From positions 13,213,048 through 13,277,047 of the forward strand of contig NC_084772.1 of assembly GCF_028858725.1 (NCBI RefSeq): a stretch of 64,000 nucleotides of DNA, in the 5' to 3' direction. This document shows positions 38,901 through 50,500 of the stretch, piece by piece. The notes beneath the pieces are model-generated. The model ran no database searches. It saw only the letters and a list, made by a program, of their open reading frames with translations, and was not told the DNA's origin. Origin of the DNA: Colius striatus. Lineage: Eukaryota; Chordata; Aves; Coliiformes; Coliidae. Position numbers and translations under genes: made by a program. Numbering within the stretch: the stretch's first letter is position 1; every line of letters starts with the position of its first letter.

Positions 38901-41900
38901 CATGATGATCAACGAAACTCAACAGTAACACCACTACTAAAAGGTTACTACAGGTGTTACAGATTCTGCAATTGACAGTAGCTTCAGTTATCAAAAAATT
39001 CAACGTTGCCAATTCAGGAAAAGACACTGTACATGTTAATAGAATCAAAACAGAAATGTTCTGGATCTAAGTGCTTACTGTGGCCACCTAAGTTAATACT
39101 GAAAATATTTGCAGTAAGTACATTCAAAAAACATTTTTCAGACAACCTTTACAAAATCTTGAGGAGTCTTAACCATCACCCCAGTCTCTAGTCAACATCA
39201 CTAAGTAATTAAACTTTTAAAAATGCAACTGGAATGTAAGAAAAGTTTTAGTCTTGTAAAGAAAAAAAAAAAAAGATAAATGTTACAGTCCAGACTCACG
39301 TCATTTAGCATTAAGGTGTTGAAACCACACTGGGTTTGGTTTTGGAGAGTGACAATCCAACAGTCTATGCAGAGCCCAGGGATATTCCAACTGCTCACCC
39401 AGAGCTGCATCTCTGAATAACTCAAAATTTGACAGAACTGGGTGCACCATATGTTCTTCCAGCAAAATTCTACAGACTAATGACTCCTGAAGGATCCAGT
39501 TAGAAACAAAACCCATTCAGATTTACTGAGAGTCAGATTCAGGTTATCAGTCAGCATACAAAAAACTACGTAAGCCCTCAGTCACAGCATGAAATCCAGA
39601 TCTGTTCTCACCTTTCTGACATCAACTGTTCCAAATCAACACCCTCTCTCTGCTGATACTCCTTCAATAGCTTATCTGCATGATCTGTATCAAGGAAACC
39701 ACTGTAGTCTTCCTCATCCACAACACAGATGTAAAAGGGTTGGAACACAGGAGCTGAACCAGACATCGCTGTTACCATTCCCTCACTCTCTGAAGGATGT
39801 TCCCTCAGGGAACCTGACCCATCTGTAGCTTCAGATAAGCAAAGCTGTTGGAACTGGGATGCACACTCCACCTCTTTGGACAAGGAACTGCTCACTGCTT
39901 CATTTAAACCAAGCAGCTGAAGGGAGGCACATATAGGAGATTCTGCTTCATCAACAACTCCCCAGTCATCTGCTTCCTCACACCAATCCTTTGCAGCCAA
40001 GTTCAATTCTTGTTTCTGAGAAGCAAAAAAAAAACCAGCCAACTAACCAAAAAGAGAAATCCACAAAAGGAAAAAGAATATTATCAAGATCAGCCACCCC
40101 AATGCATTTCAAATACAGTTTCATAACAGACAAAAACACTAAAATCTGAACACTGAGCATTATTTCACCCCTCCTCCTCACAGCAGTACTTACCAGCATA
40201 CCCGTGTTTACTTTTCACAGCAACACAGTTATGGCAAAAAACCATCTCGCACTGGAGAAAAGAATTCACTGGCTTTTTGAATGGCCTTTGTACATCATGC
40301 TGCCATGCTCTGGCTGCTGGTATGACCACTGACAACTAGCTTGAGTGTGTTTATCTGAAGCATGGTGACCGTGCCACAGCTAAGCTCAAAGTGCAGAATA
40401 TGAAGGAAAATAATAAAAACAATCTAGTCTGATGAAATGACAGTATTACCGTTAAGCACATCTACCATTGGTTAAAATTTCACATTGAGGATACATCAGG
40501 ATGTACCCCTTTCTGAGGATAATTCCTTCCTGCCTATCCCTAGTTTGATAGCTATCCTCCTCTTTCAGTCTTCTTAGGCCAACATGCAGTTGTTCTTCAC
40601 AAGCAAAATCACCAGAAATATATTACTACTTGAGTCAGATGAATTAAAACTGGTGATAGATCTTTTAAACTATTTAAATTAGAAAAGAAACCCAAACATC
40701 TCAGAGTTCCAAATCTAAACAGTACAGCCCAATCATTTAGTAAAAAAATAAATCATTTAGTAGACGTAATTAAAGTATCAAATACTGGTTTTGACCATGC
40801 AGTTGGGCTGCAGTCTCCACTTTACAACAAGCGTAACAGAAACCACAGAGTTAATCTTCTAGTAAACAACGTGTAGTACTCACAGCGGCACGAATTCCAG
40901 GACCGTGACTTCCCCGCATGACCACACACGCGACTCGAAACTAAGCAACAGCACAGCCAGCTGACTGTTGCTCAGACCGGTACATGGGAGGTGCGACACT
41001 CAACCAACGCATCTGCGTTTTTACGTTAAAGCCCCCAGAGCACCGCACCTCGTACCGCACACAACCGACACGCAGAAGCCCAGCGGACAGATTGCTACTC
41101 GTACCTGGCCGACGCTGTCACGTGCCGTGGCCGCTGGCTGCGTGGGCGAGTAGTGTGAGCGCAGCACCTTCCAGCTGCTCCGCGCCGGGCCGCCAAACGC
41201 AGAGAGAGAAGGGTGAGCGCCGGCGCGCGGCCCGAGCCGCAGCTCCCGCCCGGCCGCGCGGCGGCGCCCTCACCTGCGCGGCGCTCCCCAGCAACGCCCT
41301 CACCTGCGCGGCGCTCCCCAGCAACGCCCTCACCTGCGCGGCGCTCCCCAGCAACGCCCTCACCTGCGCGGCGCTCCCCAGCAACGCCCTCACCTGCGCG
41401 GCGCTCCCCAGCAACGCCCTCACCTGCGCGGCGCTCCCCAGCAACGCCCTCACCTGCGCGGCGCTCCCCAGCAACGCCCTCACCTGCGCGGCGCTCCCCA
41501 GCAACGCCCTCACCTGCGCGGCGCTCCCCAGCAACGCCCTCACCTGCGCGGCGCTCCCCAGCAACGCCCTCACCTGCGCGGCGCTCCCCAGCAACGCCCT
41601 CACCTGCGCGGCGCTCCCCAGCAACGCCCTCACCTGCGCGGCGCTCCCCAGCAACGCCCTCACCTGCGCGGCGCTCCCCAGCAGCTCCCGCCCGGCCGCG
41701 CGGCGGCGCCCTCACCTGCGCGGCGCTCCCCAGCAGCCCCGGCCGGCGCACGCGAAGACGTTGGCCACGCGGTGGCAGGGGGCGCCCTCCAGCGGGCAGT
41801 ACAGCTGCGCCAGGTGCGCCAGCGCCCGCCCGCACAGCCCGCAGCGCGGCGCGCCCGCCCGCACGGCCGGCACCCAGTCCTGAAACAACAACACAACGCG

Positions 41901-42104
41901 CACCGCTGGCGCCGCCGCGAGCGCGCCCCCTGCCCCCCCCGCACGGCCCGGCCCCTCCGCCGCCGTCCCGTCCCCCCGCCCCGGCCCTACCGGGGAGCCG
42001 CCCAGCTTGTTGGTGGCCCAGGCGGGGGCCTGCCCGCCTCCTCGGCACGGCCCCGCCATGGCGGCATCGCGCAGACCCAGCAGCACGGGCGGCCTCACCG
42101 CCAT
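35992..42104 (-). CDS. PDCD2L: PDCD2L, programmed cell death 2-like, 7 exons, complete
   Basis: A PDCD2-family protein; known members are adaptors for ribosomal protein uS5 (RPS2) in 40S subunit assembly, and PDCD2L shuttles through CRM1. Exons: 41991-42104, 41716-41879, 41105-41174, 39612-40015, 38421-38534, 36650-36798, 35992-36122. They sum to 1146 bases, or 381 aa (human 358). Phases agree at every junction. The start MAVRPPVLLGLRDA matches human MAAVLKPVLLGLRDA. An N-terminal zinc-finger-like block has Cys 51, 54, 66, 82 and 87 with the family motif YCPLEG. Exon 3 gives SWKVLRS, exon 4 LAAKDWCEEADDWG, then KEYQQREGVDLEQL. The C-terminal PDCD2_C domain shows ACSNCG, FEFQLMPALVSML, VEFGTAIVYTCE and the end LFK. 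Human exon 4 is shorter; the acidic, Ser-rich middle is expanded here. Exon 2 ends at the first of a tandem array of duplicated donors. The exon 6 donor (GTGTTG) is weak but gives the expected DLSVEFGT junction. Confidence 0.96.
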
Positions 42105-42290
42105 GGCAGCGCCGCGCCGCTACGGCGGCCGCCAGCGGACACACCCCGCCGGAGCGCAGCGCCAGTCCTGTCCTCTCCTGCCACGGGCAGCCGGCGGGGG
42201 CGCGTGTGCGGCCCCGGAGCCGGGGGCAGAGCGGGGCAGCCTGCGTCCCGCATCCTGCGCCGCAGGGTACTTCAGGAGGGTAGTTCAGCA
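40880..42290. promoter_or_regulatory. CpG island over PDCD2L exons 1-3
   Basis: A GC- and CpG-rich block covers exons 1-3 of PDCD2L and about 190 bases upstream of the ATG at 42104. A large part of it is the 30-bp minisatellite in intron 2, each unit of which carries four CpGs, so the array itself lengthens the island. The promoter is expected just above 42104; no TATA box is seen. Confidence 0.7.
41240..41730 (-). repeat. 30-bp minisatellite of duplicated exon end plus splice donor
   Basis: A tandem array sits in PDCD2L, reaching from the last bases of exon 2 through most of intron 2. It holds one 49-bp long-form unit (41240-41288), 13 perfectly identical 30-bp units (41289-41678), three bases, then a second 49-bp unit (41682-41730) that overlaps the true exon end. 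On the minus strand each 30-bp unit carries CTGGGGAGCGCCGCGCAG joined to GTGAGGGCG, that is, the final 18 coding bases of exon 2 with its splice donor. The long form inserts a GC-rich stretch beside the GTGAGG. Donor copies total 15. Identity of the 13 short units points to recent expansion or homogenisation. Confidence 0.95.
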
Positions 42291-42372
42291 CCTGAGGACT
42301 AAAAATGCTTTCTGTGAGCTCCCATGCTCCCGAATAGTTAGCACGTGGAAAGGCTGTATATGCGTGTTAGTT

Positions 42373-43830
42373 GGAAGCAGGAATCGCGTCATGGCTTGTT
42401 CCTCCTATGAGGTATGGGACCGCACTGATCGTCTTTTTCAGCTAGTAGCAGTGATGAAGAAAACAGAATCTCTTTGTTATTTACAGATGGTAAAGCTAAT
42501 TCAGCTTTCCTAGTATTGACCTAAAGAAATCAGCCAAGTGGCCTCTGTTTAGTTACAATGTCTAATGGCAAAGGTAACTGAGTTTCAGGCCTTGTTCCGA
42601 ATTTCTCTTACATATTTTTAGTACAGCACAGGAATGTAATACTGAATGCTCAAGACAAGAGAGTCAGTTGTTAACCAGTTTCCATCTCAGCATCTTAGTG
42701 CTGCATGAGTAACAGGGTGAAAATAAGTGTACAAAGATAAGATTGCAAAAGAACTGACAAGTCAGAACAGTGATGTGGGAAAACTGGTTATGGCAACAGT
42801 TACTAACAAAAGGTCAGTTTTGCAAAACGGAAAGCTTTCTCAATGACTATACTTCCTAGAAAGGTTTAATAAATGCTGTTGTACTTCCTCCAATTAGCAG
42901 TCCTTCTTTCTTGCACACTGTATTAAAAAATCATCCAGCTGCTAGGAAGTGCCTTCCTGACAACAAAGACAACACCGAGAACTGTGCAAAGCTGGCCAGT
43001 TCCAGTTTGAAAGCTTTCATTCTCCTGTCTGGTATTTGTGAGCCTGTCTGGTTCACAGCTGCTCCTGGGGGGAAAAAAAGAGCATTATTGTATACATTCC
43101 TACCCTGAAGGGCAGGGTAGGAGTGCTCCTGTTCAGATTCTTCGGGCACAGTATTCTCCTTCAGACACAGTGTTGGGAAGGCCTGCAAAAGCCAAGCAAG
43201 TGTCATACAGTGGTTTTGCTTTGCATTATCTTAGTCCTAGAGAAGGATTTATTCTGTCTTATAAAACCAAGTACAGCACTAGCTACTGTTTCTAGAGTTA
43301 TATTTACCACCTCTTTTGATGTTTTTTCTCTTAAGCACTGAACTACTTCACCTGAATCATTTTTTTTTCACAGTCAGCAAAGCTGCAATTCATTGCAATC
43401 AGTATAACAAGAGACCAACAATTTTCTTACATTAACTATACTACTTCAGCAACTGAGTCACAGTGAACAGTCATCAGCTGCACTTTGCTGGGAACACCAA
43501 GTGAATTTGTGAAACTTCAATTCCTTCCATCACAGCTGCAGACTGGAACTGTGACATAAATGAGTTACAACAGCATGCATGTTTTTGCAAGTTTGAACAA
43601 CACAGTATCATAAATGAGTGTGCAAATGTGGTGGGTTTTTTTCATAGGAAGCACTAATGTATGGAAAGCTACATTAAAAGGCCACTAATAATACTGAATA
43701 CCACTGAATACTAAAATGTGGAGCATTATACATTTTAAAATTACTTACTTTGGCTTGTTTTTCAGGATAGTCAGTTACTAGAGCTCTGGCTAAAACTCCA
43801 CTGTATGAGACAGCCCTATGGAACAAATCT
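42373..43830 (-). pseudogene. carboxylesterase relic, exons 6-8 only
   Basis: Three pieces in gene order on the minus strand resemble exons 6, 7 and 8 of the neighbouring carboxylesterase. At 43749-43830 the frame reads FHRAVSYSGVLARALVTDYP and ends at a GTAAGT donor, like [20 protein letters not shown]. At 43307-43390 it reads VVQCLREKTS, against [10 protein letters not shown], with internal deletions and stops. At about 42373-42495 it reads TISAVPYLIGGTSHDA, against [16 protein letters not shown]; the catalytic Glu region is lost. There are no exons 1-5 (the intact gene's 3' end begins at 44.02 kb) and no exons 9-13 (PDCD2L begins at 42.10 kb). It is a broken remnant of a partial tandem duplication or of a third esterase gene. 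Confidence 0.85.
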
Positions 43831-44020
43831 GTGAAAACAAGTCTGTGAAAACCCTAGGGCCTTAAGACAGGTCCTGCAAAGAAGGCTGGAAAATTCACAT
43901 CTGAAACCCTTGAGGCTTAAGAAAGAAATTTCTGGCTTCTTGTGTGTGATTTAACCTGTTGGAATTAGCATATATCAGTTAAGTCAAAGAAAAAGAAGTT
44001 CCAAAAAATCAAACCCAACA

Positions 44021-44026
44021 TTTATT
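44021..44026 (-). other. polyadenylation signal of the CES2-like gene
   Basis: The minus strand reads AATAAA about 510 bases beyond the stop codon at 44536, followed at once by a GU-rich stretch (TGTTGGGTTTGATTTTTTGG). Nothing better lies between it and the stop. The interval 44027-44535 is accordingly taken as 3'UTR. Confidence 0.6.
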
Positions 44027-44535
44027 TATAATGGTTTACAAAACAAGAAAACAAGTAGATTTTCTGTCTCATTTATGAGATGCAAGCCCAGCTCACTGAT
44101 GTTTTCTGATGAATGCTTTGCACCTTACAAACTATTTTGAATTAAAGAAAGTTGTAAGAATGACAACTGACCACTCTCTTCTGTCAGAAGAGGGGAATAA
44201 GCATATAACATATTCTGACACATTCTGAATAATTTCTTACAGATTTTAATATATTTGCCAATTTCTCTCATTCTCCCTTCTCTCAGGAGCATTATTTAGT
44301 TTTGACATCCACTGAGCAGATACCATGGTCTTTTTGAACCTGAAAGATTGTGGGGCTTTTCTGCTTGCTTCATTAAACAGTAATTCCAGATTTCCCTTGA
44401 TTCTCTGCTTTCACTGTGATCATGACAACAGATTACATAACAGACAGTTAGAAGGTGATTATTAAGCTCTGCAGCCTGACAAACTAATTTTGTTTGACTT
44501 CAGGTTTTAAAAGCAAACTGTACCCTCCACAACTC

Positions 44536-47500
44536 TTATAAATCTGTGTGTTCTCTCTTCTTGTTCATCATTTGTTTCATGAGGTGTGTCCAGAATTCCA
44601 TCTTGTGTTCTTTCAGCTTCTTTGCTGTCTTTTGCATTAGGTCTATTTCCAGGTATCTCTCATCCAGATCATACAGAGGCCAATGGACCAACCCCTCTCC
44701 ATTGGGATTCCTGGAAATAACATAATGAAAAGTCACCTTTTTGTTTGCCTCTCAATTGTGCTCTGGCTGCTCAGGCTGAGAGCAATTCAGAAAACTAACA
44801 CAAGCTCAGATGATGTGATTCTACTACCTGAACAGTTGGATGGTTGTCACCGAAATGCTCATCAGTTGAATAGTAAACATTCAAGAATTGCCACTACTTC
44901 TGGATCTAAACCTTCATTGCAGATGGAGGAATAGCTCTTGGATTACTACTTTTTTTTTTTTCCCCTTTTTTCCATCTGTGGGTTCATTTAAAGGTTTTTA
45001 TTGCAATCATTAAGAATAGAAATAATTTGCTTCAACATTTATCTTAAATTCTGCCAAATTTGTAGGAATCACCATATAAGTATTGCTATTATACAGCTTA
45101 GACAAAACATGAGCTGTAATTAGCATTATGATTCTTACCCGTTTCTAGCAAAGTTAGTCCAGTATCTCATAATAGTTCTGCTAAGTTTATTTTCTCCTTC
45201 TGTAGTATTCCCTGCAAATTGGGAGATTAAATAGCAACATCAAAAACAAAATAGTCAAAAAAGTAGCAGCTGTATCAATTCCAATGAACTCTAATCAATT
45301 CTACTTGTTACAACCAAGCTATGGGAGTTTTACTGGAGCAGAGCTCTAGGAGAGAACTGCAGATGAATGATTTCATGAAAAAGAACTGCTACTAAAGACA
45401 TAAAATGTTGATGCTGATTCTGATGTTTCTAAGAGAGAAAGTCTATCGTAAAGCCCTCCAGAAAGCAAAATGAATAATAATGATGTTTTAAAAGGAATAC
45501 TTTAGTAAGCACAGATACATACCAGCTAAGAATGGCTTTCCAAAGACAAAGGCAATCTCATCTGCATGATCTGCTTTTACAAACTCTGGTACAACACCTG
45601 CTGCTGAACTTGGGCGATGCTGAAATTCATAAAAGTAGACTGGGTTGCCAGCATCTAGTAGAAAATATACAGAATAGTGTTAGTTTGAAAGCTGAAAATG
45701 CCTGCCACCAAAGGTGCTAAACTCTCATTACAGTCTCTTTTGGTAAAATGAAACCACTGTCAGTTCTTTAGATAATTAAGTGTGATGCAATCTGTCCACA
45801 AACATGCCCCAGCATGGAATTCTACATTTCTTCTAATAGATGCTGGATTAGAGACTCACCTCTATGGTATCTAGCTACTTCAATGGATGAAAGAACAAAG
45901 ATAAAGTCTCCTATAGCATCAAGGAGGCCATCTCGCACCTGAGCACGGTCTTCTGCATTCTTTACGTATTCATTGAATATTTGATTAATAACTTCAGAAG
46001 TAGCACCCTGAAATGAATAAGAAAAATACTGACAATGGTGGTGAATATTATCAAGAGTAACAGCAGGAACTGAGTGTGCCATCTGTACATGTCTGGCTAA
46101 ACCCTAAATATTACCTACTTTCAGAGAAAGTCTAGAACTGTGTCAGAAATAGGACCTACACAGCTACAGGATATAGGTGTTTGCAGGGAGAAGAGGTTTG
46201 CGAGGTCTAACCATCAAACATCTTTAGATACAAGACAGTCAGTGACACTGATAAATAGATCAGGTAGTCTCTTCTCCCTCCTGTGGAAATAACTCCTATA
46301 AGAGAAAAGATATCCTGTTGGATTTAATGAATTTTGTTTATTGTAGATGGCTGTAATTCACTCTCTTTCAGAACAAGCCTGGGCTCTGCCTTTCTGAGCT
46401 CATTATGGATGTCTGCCACATTAAATGATCCATTGCAAGTACTGGCCATGTTTATAAAGTCCTGAATTCTTACCAATTAATCTGCATTTTTCTACATTTA
46501 ACAGTTTCAGGAGAACCCAAAGAACTAGAAGGCTAAGAGGTTTGTAAATTACTCGGAGGCAAAAACTCAAGGTACCTAAATATAGATATCTCAGTGCCAT
46601 TTTAAATAACTCAGGATGTCTTTTCTAGTCCCCAGCTACTCCTTCAGAGCAGTGTATTCTATAGGTGTTGTGTCATACCCTCTGGTACCATGCATGTCTT
46701 GGATAACCTAGGGTATCTAAAATGTCACAAGAGATCTGGGTTTAGGTACCTGAATCACTCTTGGATTTCTACAGAACCCCTTTAAGAGAGACACTTAGGA
46801 TAGACATTTAAAGTGTGTTTTCAAACACTAGTGGCAACAGGAATACACCACATCTGCTGCCCATTACTGCCCCAGGGCAGGAAGCTGCCAAATAGAACAA
46901 AGTTTGCCTCTAAGATGTACCCCGCCAGGAGTACAAATATAGAACCAGAGCAGTGAAGCAGCATTAGGTTATTCTGAAAATAGTCACTTACCTTAAGTAG
47001 TAATGTGAACATGTTCTGTAGGATTTGACGTGCAACATTTTCAGTCATACCATCTGTGTAAGGAGGAAATTTCATTTCCTGCATGAGATAGAGAATCATA
47101 TTTATAGAAAATCTTGTATTAACAAAATGATATATAAATAATGAGATTGTAAGTCTCTTACCATAGGAAGTAACCACCCGAATTCACAGTTATTTACTCC
47201 TATTAAATATGGGACTGCAGTGATCGCTTTTGCAGATAATAGTTGCTCAGGACTCTTTGGGAAAAACACACCATCTACAGATGCACTGATGAACATAGAA
47301 GGCTGCAGAAAGAGCAAAAAAAGCAAGACTCATTTATACATGGATTTTACTTCTAGAAAAAAAAAAATCTTTTTTTTTTTTTTTGTGGTTCCAAAGCAAG
47401 ATAAAGTCAATCGAAGAAGAAACAGTATTCAAACCATCTGTACATTTTCTCTGGAAGATTTTCTGCACTAGACAGAAGGTTCTGTGAAGATTATATTTTT

Positions 47501-50500
47501 AATGTTTGTGAAACATAGGTGATGATGTCCAGTTTGTATCTCAGTTCAATTCTGTTATGGATATGGGGAGCAGTAGTGGAAAAATAACCTTTGTGTTGAA
47601 ACTGCAAAGGAAAACGGAAGCCAGCACTGTGATGAAAAATTTTAAGTAGGACATAACATATTAACTAATTTTCAGGTTCTTCAGGAGAAACAGTGACATT
47701 TCATACACTATTTTCCTTCCCCTGGTAGAGCATGACTGCAAAACACAAGTAGCACAAAGTCCATACAGAATGAAATGGAAGTAAACTGTTGGTATTTTTC
47801 AGGTGAGGTATAGCATAGCTGCAGTGTTGTCAAATTCTGAAAAGGTCAAGAAAGTCAGATGTTACATTCGCTTCAAGTTCTCCTAATATCACACCACAGA
47901 AATGGCATAGTCTGGTATGACAGAATTTGAAATGTTGTTTAAATGCAGTAAGTATAATTTCACCTACCATTTTTAGTGTTATCTTTATTATCTCTTCTTC
48001 TGTTTTTTCTCTTAAGCATTCAACTATTGCAGCTGAACTGGATTTTTCACAGACAGAGGCAGCAATAATACTCTGCAATTAATAAAAACAAACACTCATT
48101 TATTCACATACTTTCCAAATAAGGCTCTATGTGCCATCAGGGCTGAGAGTCCAATGGGAGGAACTTGAACTTCTGCACAGGGATGATTGAAGCCAGACAT
48201 GTTTCAGCTACATCAACGGAGGAAAAAAAAAATGATCCAGGTAGGTTTCTGGAAGTTGTTTCTTGCAGTTGGAAAAAACCCAAATGTGTTGACGTCTGGT
48301 CTTCTTTCCAAATGTAAACAAATTTAATATTGCACACAACAGGTATCAAACAAGAGGTGAAGAGTATTCAGAATCTAGTGCCATTTTCCAGCCAAAAACT
48401 ATAGCTCAAGTTTTCTGGAAGACAGTATCTGTTCTAGTATTTCTTTACATTTCACACTTCCTCTTTGCCTTCTCTCTTCACATCCTTAGTCTTTTGTTCT
48501 CACTTACATGGATATTTGGGTATTCGAAAAGCACATACAAATGCTGTCTTTAATGACCATGGTTGTAGTTTCGTGAGAAAAAAAAATCTTTTTCTACATT
48601 TTGGAAACAGCTTAAGATATGCAAAACTATCTAGAAAAATATTTTAAATTACTACAAAATACTCACTTGTGCTTCCTCCTCAGGGTTGTCAGTGAACAAA
48701 GTTCTGAGTGCAGTACCACTCTCTGAAATGGCCTTATGGAACAAGCCCTTTGCCAGGGGTGATAAGACCTGTAAAAGAGCAAGAACAAGCATTACAAGCA
48801 TGACAAGCACTATGTTCTGACCACTGACTTAGAATTTCAATACCAGGAGTTGCCATTTAACACATATTGAAAATGAATGTCTTAAGACTGTTAAACTGTA
48901 GCCTCTGATCATAGTTCAGCTATGTAAAGGGCTTTGGCAGCAATGTTGAGGATAAGGAGTTCATGCCTGCCTTCTTCCCTCCCATAGCACCTTGCTTCCA
49001 AGACTCCATGGAACTACGCTATAAGCCAAACACAGACCAAATATAATTGTGTCCAAGACAGTCTGGCTATGATGTAAAGAGGAATAAAAGACTATTGGCC
49101 AGATGAGCTTAGGGAACAGGAATTTTTATCACATGCATCACTGAACCCTGGTTTCACTGTCTGATTTGTACCAAATTGTGAAAGACTGGAGCTGAACCTC
49201 TTATTCAACATGCTCAGTGTTGATGTAAAAATTGTACATAATTTTACTGGGTCACAAATGTACAGCTGGTTCAATTATCCTGACTATTCACCTCGGTTAC
49301 TTTGCACAAGTGACTGTCAGAGCAAACAGAAATGAGTAATACATCCTCTTAAGGGACTTTTTTCACAAAGATAAATCTTTAGGGTTTTGGCTCTGAAAAA
49401 TAAAACAAACCAGAATTTCATTTAGTAGATAAAGAATAACACTGTGGATCTGAACTACAAGAATTTGGTATGAAAATAACATTTTCATTAATCAGAAGCT
49501 GCACTGTATTGTTGTTAACATTAATACATGTCCAAGGAGATGCATCACTTACTATAAAACCATCCCTTTTCTCTCACTGACTTTCCAAGCAGGTACTAAA
49601 AATAAACGTGGTTGGTGGGTCTTTTTCCCTAAGAAATTAAATTTCAATATTACTGTGAACTTACAAGAGCAGAAACACTGATTGCTCCTGCAGATTCTCC
49701 AGCGATAGTGACAGATCCTGGATCTCCTCCAAAATGTATGATATTTTCCTGAATCCACTTAAGAGCTTCTACTTGATCTAAATATCCCCAGTTACCTCGG
49801 GCATACTTATCACCAGTGCTGCAGGAAAAGAATGGATTTGCTCAAATGCTCAATGTAAGAAAAAAGGCAGAGAAAAAAACAATCTGTGGTATAAGAAAGC
49901 AGCTGCCATTTTCTACACAGAACTTCTCCACACACCTGAAAAAGAAATGGCTCAGAAAGCACTGAAATTAGAGTAACAATCAAACAAGAACAGACTCGGA
50001 AGCTCATTTGAGACTTGTAAATACTTCCCAATTGGTGCATAGGTAATTAAGAAACGTATTTTTCCTTTGTATAAGCAAGTATTCTGCATGTCTTTTCACA
50101 AGGGCTTTGCACACATGATTTTTGGAAATCACTCAACAAAAACAGAGATAAAATACCTCACCTAAAATATCCAAGAATGCCTAATCTGTATTGAATTGCT
50201 ACAACCACCACATTTTCAAAGGCTGCTAATGCTGAACCATCGTATGATGAAGCTGCTCCAAAAACTAAGGCACCTCCATGGATCCATACAAAGACCTGAA
50301 AAGACCAAACCACAAACAACCCAGTACAGATAGGAGCTCCCAGTGATAAAAACTAAATATAAACTAACATATAATATTCTGTGCTGTTTCACTCCTGACT
50401 CTTCCAGATCACATTTCACAAATGGTAGAAGTCTTTCGAATGAGGCCCACAGTCTTTCCAAAACGGCACTGATTTTATTAAACAGTTACACTACACCAAT

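Noticed and set aside
40194-40251. Extra PDCD2L exon in intron 3 with two Cys-x-x-Cys-like pairs
   Set aside because: It is flanked by AG and GTAAGT and is open in one frame, but it is 58 bases long and would shift the frame between exons 3 and 4, which join cleanly without it. At most it is a cryptic or poison exon.
41240-41730. CRISPR array
   Set aside because: The 30-bp repeats are directly adjacent with no variable spacers, and the setting is a vertebrate gene. It is a minisatellite.
41095-42291. Long open frames on both strands through the 30-bp repeats, up to 398 codons
   Set aside because: The unit is a multiple of three bases and lacks stops in several frames, so every such frame stays open automatically. 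The true PDCD2L exons 1-3 use other frame and splice junctions that join perfectly in phase.
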